This document shows, in pieces, positions 1 to 6,215 of a DNA stretch of 9,716 nt. The notes beneath the pieces are model-generated. The model saw only the letters and a program-made list of their open reading frames with translations. It did no database searches and was not told the origin of the DNA. The stretch is from contig JAEYVE010000006.1 in NCBI GenBank assembly GCA_023432025.1, positions 1-9,716 on the forward strand, written 5' to 3'. The DNA is from Pseudomonadota bacterium. Lineage in GTDB: Bacteria > Myxococcota_A > Polyangia > Polyangiales > Polyangiaceae. The position numbers were made by a program, and so were the translations under genes. Numbering within the stretch: the stretch's first letter is position 1; each line of letters opens with the position of its first letter.

Positions 1-1
1 T

Positions 2-751
2 GCAGGCGCTTTTCCGCTCGTGCTCTTGGCCTTCGAAAACGTGCTTCCGGCTCTGTTTGGAGCCGAATTCTACGCGTCATTGTGGCGCGGAGAGGCCCCG
101 CAGTCCCCCGAAGGAGGCGATTGGATCGAGGCCGTTCGCCGAGCACTGGAGTGCGTGCAAGGGCTCGCTCGTACGGCGCCGCCGGCTCCGAACGTGGCTA
201 TGACCGGCTGGGCCGAGGCCGCGGCAAGGGTCAAGGATCAAAACCTCGCGGCGGACTTCACGGTGATGGGGGATTGGCTCGATGGAACGCTGCGGGACGC
301 TTTGGCGCGCGGCGACGTGGCGCGTGCGCCGTTTCCGGGAACGGAGGACATCTTCGTTTTCACGTCCGACACCTTTCCGCTACCGCACGATACGTTTGCC
401 CCGAGAGAGTCCGAGGCCTTGCTGGAAACCATCGCCACAGCGGAGGCGCAGCTCGCCTTCAGCCAAGAAAAAGGCTCCATTCCCGCGCGGCGGGACGTGG
501 ACGTGTCTCTCCTCGGCGACCGAGCCAGCGAAACCAAGGCGGCGTTCGAGAACGACGCGGTGAGCAAGGTTCCGGCGCTCTCGGGTTTTCTTCCCTACTA
601 CTTCCCATTGAACGAGCTGGGCTCGTCGCTCTTGACCATGGTGGGGCGCGATGCCGGCGCCGACGAGATCGAGGACGTGCTCGCCATTTTGGTGCGTAGC
701 TACCCGCTCTTGGCTCGTTGGCAGGCGCGTCTTTCCGAGGGGGTCCAGTGA
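2..751 (+). CDS. Sugar-type ABC transporter solute-binding protein (family 1), C-terminal part, 5' truncated
   Basis: The frame is open from base 2 to the TGA at 749-751, with no stop upstream, so the real start lies before the window; the GTG at 20 is only an internal codon. About 249 residues are visible. Hallmarks of the C-terminal half of family 1 (COG1653-type) sugar-binding proteins occur in order: FENVLPALFGAEFY near the start, VMGDW at nt 263-277, PGTEDIFVF and a following LP loop at about nt 333-390, and KGSIPARRDVD at about nt 470-502. Such proteins bind mono- or oligosaccharides in the periplasm and deliver them to a permease. Here no permease or ATPase follows; the next gene overlaps the stop codon and is an envelope protein, and an ECF sigma factor lies downstream. 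The visible part cannot show whether the N-terminus is a signal peptide or a fused domain such as a kinase. The family call is firm; the ligand is unknown. Confidence 0.8.
   Translation, partial: AGAFPLVLLAFENVLPALFGAEFYASLWRGEAPQSPEGGDWIEAVRRALECVQGLARTAPPAPNVAMTGWAEAAARVKDQNLAADFTVMGDWLDGTLRDALARGDVARAPFPGTEDIFVFTSDTFPLPHDTFAPRESEALLETIATAEAQLAFSQEKGSIPARRDVDVSLLGDRASETKAAFENDAVSKVPALSGFLPYYFPLNELGSSLLTMVGRDAGADEIEDVLAILVRSYPLLARWQARLSEGVQ
737..743 (+). promoter_or_regulatory. Shine-Dalgarno for the PEGA-like gene
   Basis: GAGGGGG ends four bases before the GTG at 748; its GAGG core (737-740) sits seven bases away. It supports GTG 748 over the TTG at 718, which would put ten polar residues before the signal peptide. 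Confidence 0.6.
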
Positions 752-1641
752 AACGAAAGGGCTCGTGGGTCCTCGCCCTCGCGGTGGCTTGTTTTCCTCC
801 TGCTTTGGGCGCGACCGAAGGCGTCCCTCCCAGCGAGGCCGCGCGGACGTCCTATCCGTCGGTGGCCACCCTGGAGAAGTGTGTGTCGCTTCGCGAAGAG
901 GCGCGGCTTCTGCAAGCGCAGGGCTCGTTCTTCGACGCGCGCTCTCGCCTGACCGCCTGCGTGAAGCTGGACTGCTCGGCGAGTATTCGAGCGGACTGCA
1001 CGGCGTGGCTCGCGGAGGTCGAGTTGGCCATCCCCACGACGCTCGTCGTGTTGGAGGGCGTGAGGCCACCTGGCGCCATCGTGCTGCTCGATGGTCGTCC
1101 GATCGATGCGGAGGCGCTTTCGTCGCCCCTGGAGCTCGCGCCGGGAGAGCACAGCGTGCGCTTGGAGCACCCAGGAAGCCCCGTCGTGGAGGTACCGTTC
1201 GTGCTCGGGGCGGGCCAAAAAGGCCTGGTCGTGCGGGCGGCTTGGCCAGAAGAGCAGCCAGCGCAAGTCGCCGAGACGCCGCCAGCGGGACCTGCTCTTG
1301 GGGCGACCGCGCCGCAGCGCCGCGCCGCTCGAAGTGAGCCGAGCTTTTGGGACGGCGCGTCGCTCGAGAGCCGTCTGCTCGGCGGTTCGGCGCTCGCGTG
1401 CGCCGGTGTGTCGGTCGCTTTGGCCGTCAGTGCGCTCTCGCAGCGAAGACAAGCCGAGGAGAGCTGCGCGCCGCTCTGCAGCGCTTCGACACGGTCCTCC
1501 ATCGATCGGCGGTTGCTTTGGGCCGACTTGACGGGTCTTGCTGCGTTGGTGCTGGGCGGAGTGGCGATTGGAGACTGGGTTTTGGGCGCGCCGCCTGCGC
1601 GGTCGACGGCTCCGCTTCCTCGTGAAAGGAGCACCCAGTGA
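748..1641 (+). CDS. PEGA-like envelope protein with signal peptide and two C-terminal transmembrane helices
   Basis: The start is GTG 748, which overlaps the upstream TGA as GTGA and gives 297 residues. Residues 1-22 form a signal peptide (KRK, hydrophobic core, ALGA cleavage site). Residues 40-93 are helical and carry C45, C71, C76 and C84, the last three in a CxxxxC...DCxxWLxE pattern that I recall from many myxobacterial envelope proteins. Residues about 95-165 look like a PEGA-type beta domain (LLDG turn, then APGEHSVRLEHPG). An Ala/Pro-rich stretch follows, then two hydrophobic helices at about 214-236 and 254-278, separated by a loop with Arg residues and CAPLC. The family's molecular role is unknown; PEGA domains are thought to act in surface or cell-wall contact. 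Translational overlap with the genes on both sides suggests equimolar production with the binding protein and the small Cys-rich lipoprotein. The architecture is clear; the function is not. Confidence 0.75.
   Translation: MKRKGSWVLALAVACFPPALGATEGVPPSEAARTSYPSVATLEKCVSLREEARLLQAQGSFFDARSRLTACVKLDCSASIRADCTAWLAEVELAIPTTLVVLEGVRPPGAIVLLDGRPIDAEALSSPLELAPGEHSVRLEHPGSPVVEVPFVLGAGQKGLVVRAAWPEEQPAQVAETPPAGPALGATAPQRRAARSEPSFWDGASLESRLLGGSALACAGVSVALAVSALSQRRQAEESCAPLCSASTRSSIDRRLLWADLTGLAALVLGGVAIGDWVLGAPPARSTAPLPRERSTQ
1625..1631 (+). promoter_or_regulatory. Shine-Dalgarno for the Cys-rich lipoprotein gene
   Basis: AAAGGAG lies six bases before the GTG at 1638, inside the end of the preceding gene. 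It fixes the start codon and shows that the GTGA junction has its own strong ribosome site rather than relying only on re-initiation. Confidence 0.7.
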
Positions 1642-2030
1642 GCCTGCGAAGGATCGTCGGTGTTCTCTCGCTCTTCGTGGTCGCGACGACGCTGGGGGCC
1701 GGCGCGTGCACGGCCGTGGTGGACACTTCCCATCTCGACGAAGGGTGCGACACGGAACACGAAAAGTTCTGCGACGGGCGCTGCGTCCCGGTCCGTCATC
1801 CGGCGTTCGACTGCGATCCGCGGGGCTGCGAGCCGTGCGAGCTGGAGAACGCAAGGCCCCGCTGCGACGGCGATCGCTGCGTGGTGGAAGCCTGCCTAGA
1901 AGGGTTTGGGTGTCCCAGCGAAGAGGGGTGCCTCGTGAATCTGCTCGCAGACTCGCGAAACTGCGGCGCTTGCGAGAATCGGTGTGAGGGCGGGAGCCAA
2001 TGTTCGGCAGGGGCCTGCGAAAGTTTCTGA
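1638..2030 (+). CDS. Small cysteine-rich lipoprotein with one NCGxCxxxC motif
   Basis: The product has 130 residues and starts at GTG 1638, again overlapping the upstream stop as GTGA. An SLRR n-region and a hydrophobic stretch end in LGAGAC, so C24 is the likely lipidated residue; Ala rather than Leu at -3 makes the lipobox imperfect, and a plain secreted form is possible. The protein has 17 cysteines, 16 of them after C24, an even number that fits eight disulfides. The C-terminal part (ADSRNCGACENRC, then two more spaced Cys) matches one unit of the Cys repeat found three times in the large GH12-like protein at 6216-8180. Such modules are common in myxobacterial surface proteins and resemble the Stig1-type pattern; no enzymatic role is known. 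Its place between an envelope protein and an anti-sigma-like protein suggests a periplasmic or outer-membrane part of one sensing unit. Confidence 0.7.
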   Translation: MSLRRIVGVLSLFVVATTLGAGACTAVVDTSHLDEGCDTEHEKFCDGRCVPVRHPAFDCDPRGCEPCELENARPRCDGDRCVVEACLEGFGCPSEEGCLVNLLADSRNCGACENRCEGGSQCSAGACESF

Positions 2031-2091
2031 AGGTTTCGCCGTGCCAGGTGCTCAATAGAGTAAGACGAATGCAGGACGAATCGTTGGTCTT

Positions 2092-2096
2092 GGAGG
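2092..2096 (+). promoter_or_regulatory. Shine-Dalgarno for the TPR protein gene
   Basis: GGAGG sits seven bases before GTG 2104. The in-frame TAG at 2056-2058 and the lack of another start codon between it and 2104 make GTG 2104 the only sensible long start. Confidence 0.7.
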
Positions 2097-2103
2097 CGCA
2101 TCC

Positions 2104-3090
2104 GTGACGGAGCGGCCTCCCGAAGCGCCCGAGCGCCTCGAAATGCGGGACGACCGAGTGGGTCGTTTGCTTCGAGCCGCGGATGCGGGCTTTCGCCCCG
2201 AATTGGACGAAGCCAAGGCGTTCCGCACCCTCGAAGGGCGTCGTCGCAAGCGCAACACGGACCTGTTCTTGCTCGTCATGGCTTCTGCAGCGGCGGGTGT
2301 CGTTGCTGCTGCCTTCGGGCTGTGGCCGAGTAAGCCCGTGTTGGAGGCCATCGAGGCCGAGCACGCTGCCGCCGTCGCCGTCGCGCCGAGGGAGCCTGCG
2401 CCTTCGGTCCCAGCGCCTTTGCCCCTCTCGCCCAGCGCCCCAGCGGCCGTTTCGCTTCCGGCGGAAGCTTCCCCCACTCCGTCCCATCCACCCGTGACCG
2501 AGCACACCTGTCGTGGTCTCGTAGAAGCTCGCCGCCCCGGCGAGGCCGCGCACTGTTTCGAGGCTCTGGGGCGCTCTTCCAGCACGCCGCTGGTGCAGCA
2601 GGTCGCTTGGTTGGAGGCCGCTCGCCTGCAGCTGCGCGAGCTGAAGGCTCCCGCGCTGGCGCTTTCGCTCTTGGACAAAAACAAGAATCGCTACCCGGAA
2701 GGTCCCTTGCGGGCGGAAGTGGAGGAGCTGGAAATTCAAGCTCTGTCGGCGTCCGGACGGCACACGGAGGCCCTCGAGGCGAGCGAAAAGCTGCTGAGCC
2801 AGCCCTGGGGCCGTCCCCTCTCGTCCTCCTTGCATCTTTGGCGCGGTCGAACGTTCGAGGAGCGGCTGGGAGACTGTTCTCGGGCCGTCTCCGCATACGT
2901 TGCGCTCGTGGGGGAGGCGGGCGCGCGCGGGGACGAGGCGGAGTTTCGTCGCGCCGCCTGCCTTGAACGGCTCGGACGAACGGCCGAGGCGGCCTCCGCA
3001 TTTCGCATGTACCTTCAGCGCCCCTCGCCGACTCGTGCGGCGCAGGCCCAAGAGCGGCTCGAAAGTCTCGAAGCTGCCGGGGTCAAATAA
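2104..3090 (+). CDS. Single-pass membrane TPR protein, probable regulator (anti-sigma type) of the adjacent ECF sigma factor
   Basis: The product has 328 residues from GTG 2104. Residues 1-50 are charged and end in RRRKR (46-50), followed by one transmembrane helix at about 53-74. By the positive-inside rule the first 50 residues are cytoplasmic and the rest periplasmic. Residues about 90-140 are a Pro/Ala linker, and about 148-325 are helical repeats with TPR-like spacing (EALEASEKLL, CSRAVSAYVALV, AEAASAFRMYL). Three cysteines in the periplasmic part (in HTCRG, AAHCFE and GDCSR) precede a fourth (AACLER). In myxobacteria, membrane TPR proteins next to ECF sigma genes are often annotated as anti-sigma factors. 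Here the cytoplasmic part is short and lacks the HxxxCxxC zinc anti-sigma motif, so sigma binding is inferred only from gene order and topology. The gene lies 73 bp after the lipoprotein gene and 64 bp before the sigma gene, all on the same strand. Confidence 0.65.
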   Translation: MTERPPEAPERLEMRDDRVGRLLRAADAGFRPELDEAKAFRTLEGRRRKRNTDLFLLVMASAAAGVVAAAFGLWPSKPVLEAIEAEHAAAVAVAPREPAPSVPAPLPLSPSAPAAVSLPAEASPTPSHPPVTEHTCRGLVEARRPGEAAHCFEALGRSSSTPLVQQVAWLEAARLQLRELKAPALALSLLDKNKNRYPEGPLRAEVEELEIQALSASGRHTEALEASEKLLSQPWGRPLSSSLHLWRGRTFEERLGDCSRAVSAYVALVGEAGARGDEAEFRRAACLERLGRTAEAASAFRMYLQRPSPTRAAQAQERLESLEAAGVK

Positions 3091-3154
3091 AACTGATGTG
3101 GCTGTTCTTTTTTCGTGAAGGCTCGCCCCTCGACGAGCTCTAAGCAGGGACAGG

Positions 3155-3730
3155 GTGAGGATGGTTGGCGGGCTGCTTTCAGATTCCAGCACGAACGGCG
3201 AGCGTGTCCTCGTTGCGTCGTGTCAAAGCGGCGATGCCGACGCGTGGCGGGCCATGCACCGGCGTTACCACCCCATCGCGGCCGCGTTCCTCCGCAAGCT
3301 CGGGGTGCGGGACGCGGATCTCGAGGACGCGCTGCAGGACGTGTTCCTGCAGATGTTCCACTACCTCTCCAGCTTCCGCGGGGACGCTCAGCTCAAGACC
3401 TGGCTGTACCGCTTGTGTGTGACCCAGGCCCGCAAGACGCGGCGGCGGGCGCGCGTGAGCGCGGTGCTCGGGCGTATGCTCTCCATTCAGCCGACCGCTT
3501 CGCTCACGTCGGACGCCGCGTGGTGCGAAAGCGAGGCGCGTAAGCGCGTGGCGGCTGCCTTGGACAGCCTGTCCGACAGCGAGCGCGCAGTGTTCGTGCT
3601 CTACGAAATGGAAGGCGTCCCCGGCAAGACCATCGCGGACATCGTCGGCTGCCCGGAGGCCACCGTTTGGCGGCGCTTGCACTACGCTCGCCAAACCTTC
3701 CGCGCGCGTATCGAAGCGTCCGCCGGTTGA
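3155..3730 (+). CDS. ECF-type RNA polymerase sigma factor
   Basis: The product has 191 residues from GTG 3155, or 189 from ATG 3161; AGGGA at 3146-3150 is 4 bases from the first and 10 from the second, and AGGG at 3152-3155 favours ATG, so the start is undecided. Region 2 covers about residues 27-100 (DAWRAMHRRY, then DLEDALQDVFLQMF at 55-68 for core binding, and FRGDAQLKTWLYRL for -10 recognition and melting). Region 4 covers about 136-187 (LSDSERAVFVLYEMEG, then a helix-turn-helix TIADIVGCPEATVWRRLHYAR). No region 1 or 3 is present, as expected for ECF (group 4) factors, which direct polymerase to a small regulon after release from a membrane anti-sigma. The TPR membrane protein just upstream is the obvious partner. 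The gene closes the plus-strand run and converges on the endonuclease gene. No convincing ECF promoter (GGAAC-type -35) was seen in 3091-3154 or 2031-2103. Confidence 0.92.
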   Translation: MRMVGGLLSDSSTNGERVLVASCQSGDADAWRAMHRRYHPIAAAFLRKLGVRDADLEDALQDVFLQMFHYLSSFRGDAQLKTWLYRLCVTQARKTRRRARVSAVLGRMLSIQPTASLTSDAAWCESEARKRVAAALDSLSDSERAVFVLYEMEGVPGKTIADIVGCPEATVWRRLHYARQTFRARIEASAG

Positions 3731-3748
3731 AAACGCGGGCTGCGCGTC
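3730..3748 (-). terminator. Weak candidate terminator of the endonuclease gene
   Basis: On the minus strand, ACGCG, loop CAGCC and CGCGT form a 5-bp stem (6 with a G-T pair), followed by TTTT running into the end of the sigma gene. It lies about 30 bases after the endonuclease stop. The stem is short, so this is tentative. Confidence 0.3.
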
Positions 3749-3775
3749 GCGGTCCAGGGCGCACGGAGCCGCTCT

Positions 3776-4627
3776 TTACGGCAGACCAACCAGCGGATTG
3801 ATTTCGCCTTGGAGCTCGCCGATGCGTGAATTGCGTTCACGTTCCCACGCGTCGGGCGGATCCGCGGCCTGCCACTCCCACAGCAGAAAGAGCGCATCGT
3901 CCGAAAGCGGTAGCGCGCTCTCGCCGTAGGCGGCATGCATGTAGAGCGCGATGCGCGCGACGTCACCACGCACGCTCTCCCGAGGCTCGACGACGTTCTC
4001 TCTCACGTCCACCTCGAAGTCGCAGCGTCCGTAAGCACGCGACTCGCCGGGGACGAGGCCGAACCAGCGATCCGAGCGGTCGAGATTCAGCTCACCGATG
4101 GCGGGCACCAAGTTCTGTAAATCTGCCTCCATCGCGCGAAACTCGGGGTCCAGGGCCGCGCAGCACGCCCGCCCTGTGACGGCGCGGCCCGCTTCGTCTC
4201 GGCAGGTTTCGTCGCGCCAGCAGGCGCGATGTCGTCCGAACGTTGCCGCCGGCACCACGTGCTCCCATTCGACGCGACGAGCGCGCTCGCCATTCTGGCG
4301 CGGAACGTAGCCGCAGCTCTCGGGGAGCACGACCTTGTGCTCGTCGAAGGCGCAACCACAGTACAGCGTTTCCCGGTGATCTGCGTACACCTCCATCGCC
4401 AGCAGCTTGGCCTCTTGAAACGATGGCGGAGGGGCGGGGTGGAGGTCCGTGAGGTCTCCGTGGGGTGTGTTCACGGCACCTTCCAGCTCCGAATCCGTCG
4501 ACTCCGCGGCAGACTCGGGCGCCGCGCACGCGAAAAGCACACAGCTGAACGCAGCGGACAGCCACGCTCGCGCAAGCCATGCCAACGACGAAAAAACGGC
4601 GAGCCTCGAGAGCGCCGAAGTGAGCAT
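3776..4627 (-). CDS. endA: Secreted endonuclease I (EndA/Vvn-type His-Me finger nuclease)
   Basis: The product has 283 residues from the ATG at 4627-4625, with Shine-Dalgarno GAGGAGG (4639-4633) five bases upstream. The long hydrophobic N-terminus ends in VLFAC, so C34 may be lipidated (Phe at -2 is unusual) or the region is a plain signal peptide. The catalytic core is clear: LYCGC at 88-92, WEHVVPA at 121-127 with metal ligand E122 and general base H123, FRAMEADLQNLVPAIGELN at 163-181 with metal ligand N181, and DRSDRWFG. These match periplasmic or secreted endonuclease I, which cuts DNA and RNA non-specifically with Mg2+ and is held by disulfides. The spacing from E122 to N181 is 59; in E. 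coli EndA I recall 47, so about 12 residues are inserted, with extra cysteines (C142, C155, C156). It probably degrades extracellular DNA for nutrition, predation or biofilm turnover. It lies 139 bp after the beta-helix gene on the same strand. Confidence 0.9.
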   Translation of the reverse strand: MLTSALSRLAVFSSLAWLARAWLSAAFSCVLFACAAPESAAESTDSELEGAVNTPHGDLTDLHPAPPPSFQEAKLLAMEVYADHRETLYCGCAFDEHKVVLPESCGYVPRQNGERARRVEWEHVVPAATFGRHRACWRDETCRDEAGRAVTGRACCAALDPEFRAMEADLQNLVPAIGELNLDRSDRWFGLVPGESRAYGRCDFEVDVRENVVEPRESVRGDVARIALYMHAAYGESALPLSDDALFLLWEWQAADPPDAWERERNSRIGELQGEINPLVGLP

Positions 4628-4632
4628 GGAGG

Positions 4633-4639
4633 CCTCCTC
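4633..4639 (-). promoter_or_regulatory. Shine-Dalgarno of the endonuclease gene, inside a palindrome
   Basis: GAGGAGG read on the minus strand is five bases from the ATG. The spacer is CCTCC, so GAGG and CCTC can pair around a 3-base loop and partly hide the site (palindrome GGAGGCCTCC at 4628-4637). Whether this matters in vivo is unknown. Confidence 0.45.
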
Positions 4640-4766
4640 GGCCCCAAGAGCGCGCGCGTTGCGTGCTTCGATGCGGAGGAGGCTCGGGGGTGGGTGAGCA
4701 AGTCCGGGAAGGCGCGAGCGAGCGTGACGACCTCACCGCGCCGCGCTCACCGCGCTGCGCGGCAGG

Positions 4767-6014
4767 TCACTCCAAAACGGAGTCTTCGTCGACGATCTGC
4801 GTGGTGTCGGCGTGCATGGAGATGCCCGGCAACTCGTGCCAAGAGCCGCCCACGTTGTTTCGAATCACGGAGTCCTCGATGCGCAGCGTTCCGTCGTGGG
4901 TATTGCTGATGAAGAAAATGGCGGCGCCGTACGCGTTGACCTCGTTGTGCTCGATTTTGGTGCCACACAAGGACAAAGCCAGGGTGCCGCCGTCGTTGTA
5001 AATGGCGCCGCCGCTGCCGCCGCCCGGAGTTCCGCTTTCGGCTGGGTTACCGCCGTTCCCGATGGCCTGGTTGTGCGAAAAGAGGCTGTTGATGATGGTC
5101 CAATTCACGCCGATGCTGCTGATGCCGCCGCCGTTCGAGCACACGTTGCCGAGGCCCTCTTCGCCGCCGAACGTGCTGTTGACGACGTAGACCGGGCGGT
5201 CCTCGTACTGATCGAAAACGCGGATGCCGCCGCCGCCCACGTCCGGGCCGACGTCTTCACACACGTTGTTGAAGAAGCGCGTGTTGACGGCCTTGAAGCG
5301 TCCGCCACGCACGAAAATAGCGCCGCCGCCGTCGTATTCTTTGTCCGCCTTCGAGTTGGCGTCGATGAAGGTGATGTTTTGCACCGTCAGCTGCGGAAAC
5401 TCTTGGTTGTCGCAGTTCGGGGTCGTCCAGACCTGATTCTGGTCACACGTGTTCATGTAGAGAATGCGCGTGGAGCCGCCGCCGCTCAGCGTCACCTTGC
5501 CGCCACCGTCGATGACGATGCGTTCGCTCGCGTCGTTGAAAACCTTGGCCGGCTCGTCGAGCGTGATGGTGACGGGATCCGGACCGCAGTCGAAGGTGAT
5601 GACTCCGCCCTGGGCCACTGCGGCAATGAAGGCCTCACCCGTGCAGCTCTCTGGGGCGCCGGTGCCGACGACCGTCTTGGGATTCGACACGTCTTCGAGC
5701 CCTGCTTCGGCCGGGATGTCGCACTCTCCGTCTGGGTTGCCCGCTGGCGGACCGGATTCGGGATCCGTGAGCGGATTGTCTACGGGGACGTTGCCGCTGC
5801 CCGCGGCGCCACCGCTGCCCGAGGCCGAGCCTCCTGTGCCCTTGCTCCCGCCGCTGCTCGAGCTCGAGCCGCCGGAGCCGGGCTTGCCTTGGTTTCCGCC
5901 GCTTCCCTGCTTCGTTCCATCGCCGTCGTCGTCGTCCCCGCTGCAGCCGAGGGTGACCAGCGCGGAGGCTGAGAGTAGGGACGCCACACAAATGAACCGT
6001 GTCTGGAAGCTCAT
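4767..6014 (-). CDS. Lipoprotein with low-complexity linker and right-handed beta-helix domain
   Basis: The product has 415 residues from the ATG at 6014-6012; the Shine-Dalgarno is weak (GAGA about eight bases upstream). The signal sequence ends in LVTLGC, making C24 the lipidated residue. An acidic run (DDDDGD, 27-32) and a Gly/Ser-rich linker to about residue 75 follow. From about residue 105 the pattern is that of parallel beta-helix surface proteins: an AFIAAVAQGGVITFDCG start, IVIDGGGKVTLSGGG, then coils such as GGAIFVRGG..FFNN, GGGIRVFDQ, NGGGISSIG..SLFSHN, GGAIYNDGG..KIEHN and TLRIEDSVIRNN, whose Asn ends suggest an Asn ladder. The protein is probably anchored in the outer membrane with the helix outward. 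I see no pectate-lyase catalytic signature that I would trust, so binding or adhesion is as likely as polysaccharide cleavage. It is transcribed divergently from the GH12-like lipoprotein gene and is the upstream neighbour of the endonuclease gene. Confidence 0.8.
   Translation of the reverse strand: MSFQTRFICVASLLSASALVTLGCSGDDDDGDGTKQGSGGNQGKPGSGGSSSSSGGSKGTGGSASGSGGAAGSGNVPVDNPLTDPESGPPAGNPDGECDIPAEAGLEDVSNPKTVVGTGAPESCTGEAFIAAVAQGGVITFDCGPDPVTITLDEPAKVFNDASERIVIDGGGKVTLSGGGSTRILYMNTCDQNQVWTTPNCDNQEFPQLTVQNITFIDANSKADKEYDGGGAIFVRGGRFKAVNTRFFNNVCEDVGPDVGGGGIRVFDQYEDRPVYVVNSTFGGEEGLGNVCSNGGGISSIGVNWTIINSLFSHNQAIGNGGNPAESGTPGGGSGGAIYNDGGTLALSLCGTKIEHNEVNAYGAAIFFISNTHDGTLRIEDSVIRNNVGGSWHELPGISMHADTTQIVDEDSVLE
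5790..5922 (-). repeat. Low-complexity Gly/Ser linker-coding tract
   Basis: This part of the beta-helix lipoprotein gene encodes about residues 31-75, almost only Gly, Ser, Thr, Lys and Ala. At DNA level it is a run of GGC/GGA/AGC-type codons without a fixed period. It acts as a flexible tether between the lipid anchor and the folded domain. Confidence 0.7.
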
Positions 6015-6029
6015 AGGATCTCAGGCTGG

Positions 6030-6057
6030 ATGATAGGCCCGGTGAGCGTCGAACCAA
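6030..6057 (-). promoter_or_regulatory. Candidate promoter of the beta-helix lipoprotein gene
   Basis: On the minus strand TTGGTT (6057-6052) and TATCAT (6035-6030) are separated by 16 bases. The -10 matches TATAAT at 5 of 6 positions; the -35 is poor. Transcription from here would give a leader of only about 8-10 bases, which fits the weak Shine-Dalgarno of the gene. Confidence 0.35.
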
Positions 6058-6065
6058 ACGCTCAC
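6042..6065. promoter_or_regulatory. Perfect 8-bp inverted repeat, possible operator
   Basis: GTGAGCGT (6042-6049) and ACGCTCAC (6058-6065) are exact reverse complements with an 8-base spacer. The candidate -35 of the minus-strand promoter lies inside the spacer. Position between two divergent surface-protein genes and dyad symmetry fit a dimeric repressor or activator site; a hairpin in a longer leader is the alternative. Confidence 0.4.
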
Positions 6066-6138
6066 GGCGGCCGGGGAGATCGGAAAAGTGCCGTGCTGCT
6101 GCGCGCGTTGCGGTGACACAGAAATCCGTCTGCGTTCC

Positions 6139-6166
6139 TTGCCTTCGGAGGAATGCGCTTTCTAAT
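6139..6166 (+). promoter_or_regulatory. Candidate sigma70-like promoter of the GH12-like lipoprotein gene
   Basis: TTGCCT (6139-6144) and TCTAAT (6161-6166) have a 16-base spacer and match the consensus at 4 and 5 of 6 positions. The predicted start near 6173 would leave a leader of about 43 bases with the Shine-Dalgarno AGGAGAA at 6204-6210. Confidence 0.4.
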
Positions 6167-6215
6167 GTCGACTTCCGCGCACGATTTGGCGTAGGTCCGC
6201 CCCAGGAGAAGCATC

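Noticed and set aside
3108..3113. A run of six T after the TPR gene as a terminator
   Set aside because: No stable stem precedes it, and the sigma gene follows at once on the same strand.
700..3192. An 830-codon open frame on the minus strand across four plus-strand genes
   Set aside because: It is Arg/Pro/Ser-rich, has no domain pattern, and lies antisense to genes with clear signal peptides, Shine-Dalgarno sites and sigma-factor motifs. Long antisense frames are normal in GC-rich DNA.
4732..4755. Direct repeat CTCACCGCGC at 4732-4741 and 4746-4755, with a 12-mer (GCGCTCACCGCG) also at 8345-8356
   Set aside because: Shared 10-12-mers of this composition are expected by chance in 9.7 kb of GC-rich DNA.
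4750..4762. CCGCG-CTG-CGCGG hairpin just after the beta-helix stop as a terminator
   Set aside because: The stem is only 5 bp and no T-run follows on the minus strand; the endonuclease gene may be read through from it.
4812..5972. A 386-codon plus-strand frame opposite the beta-helix gene
   Set aside because: It is a low-complexity Ala/Val/Arg product without motifs; the minus strand reads as a well-formed lipoprotein with beta-helix coils.
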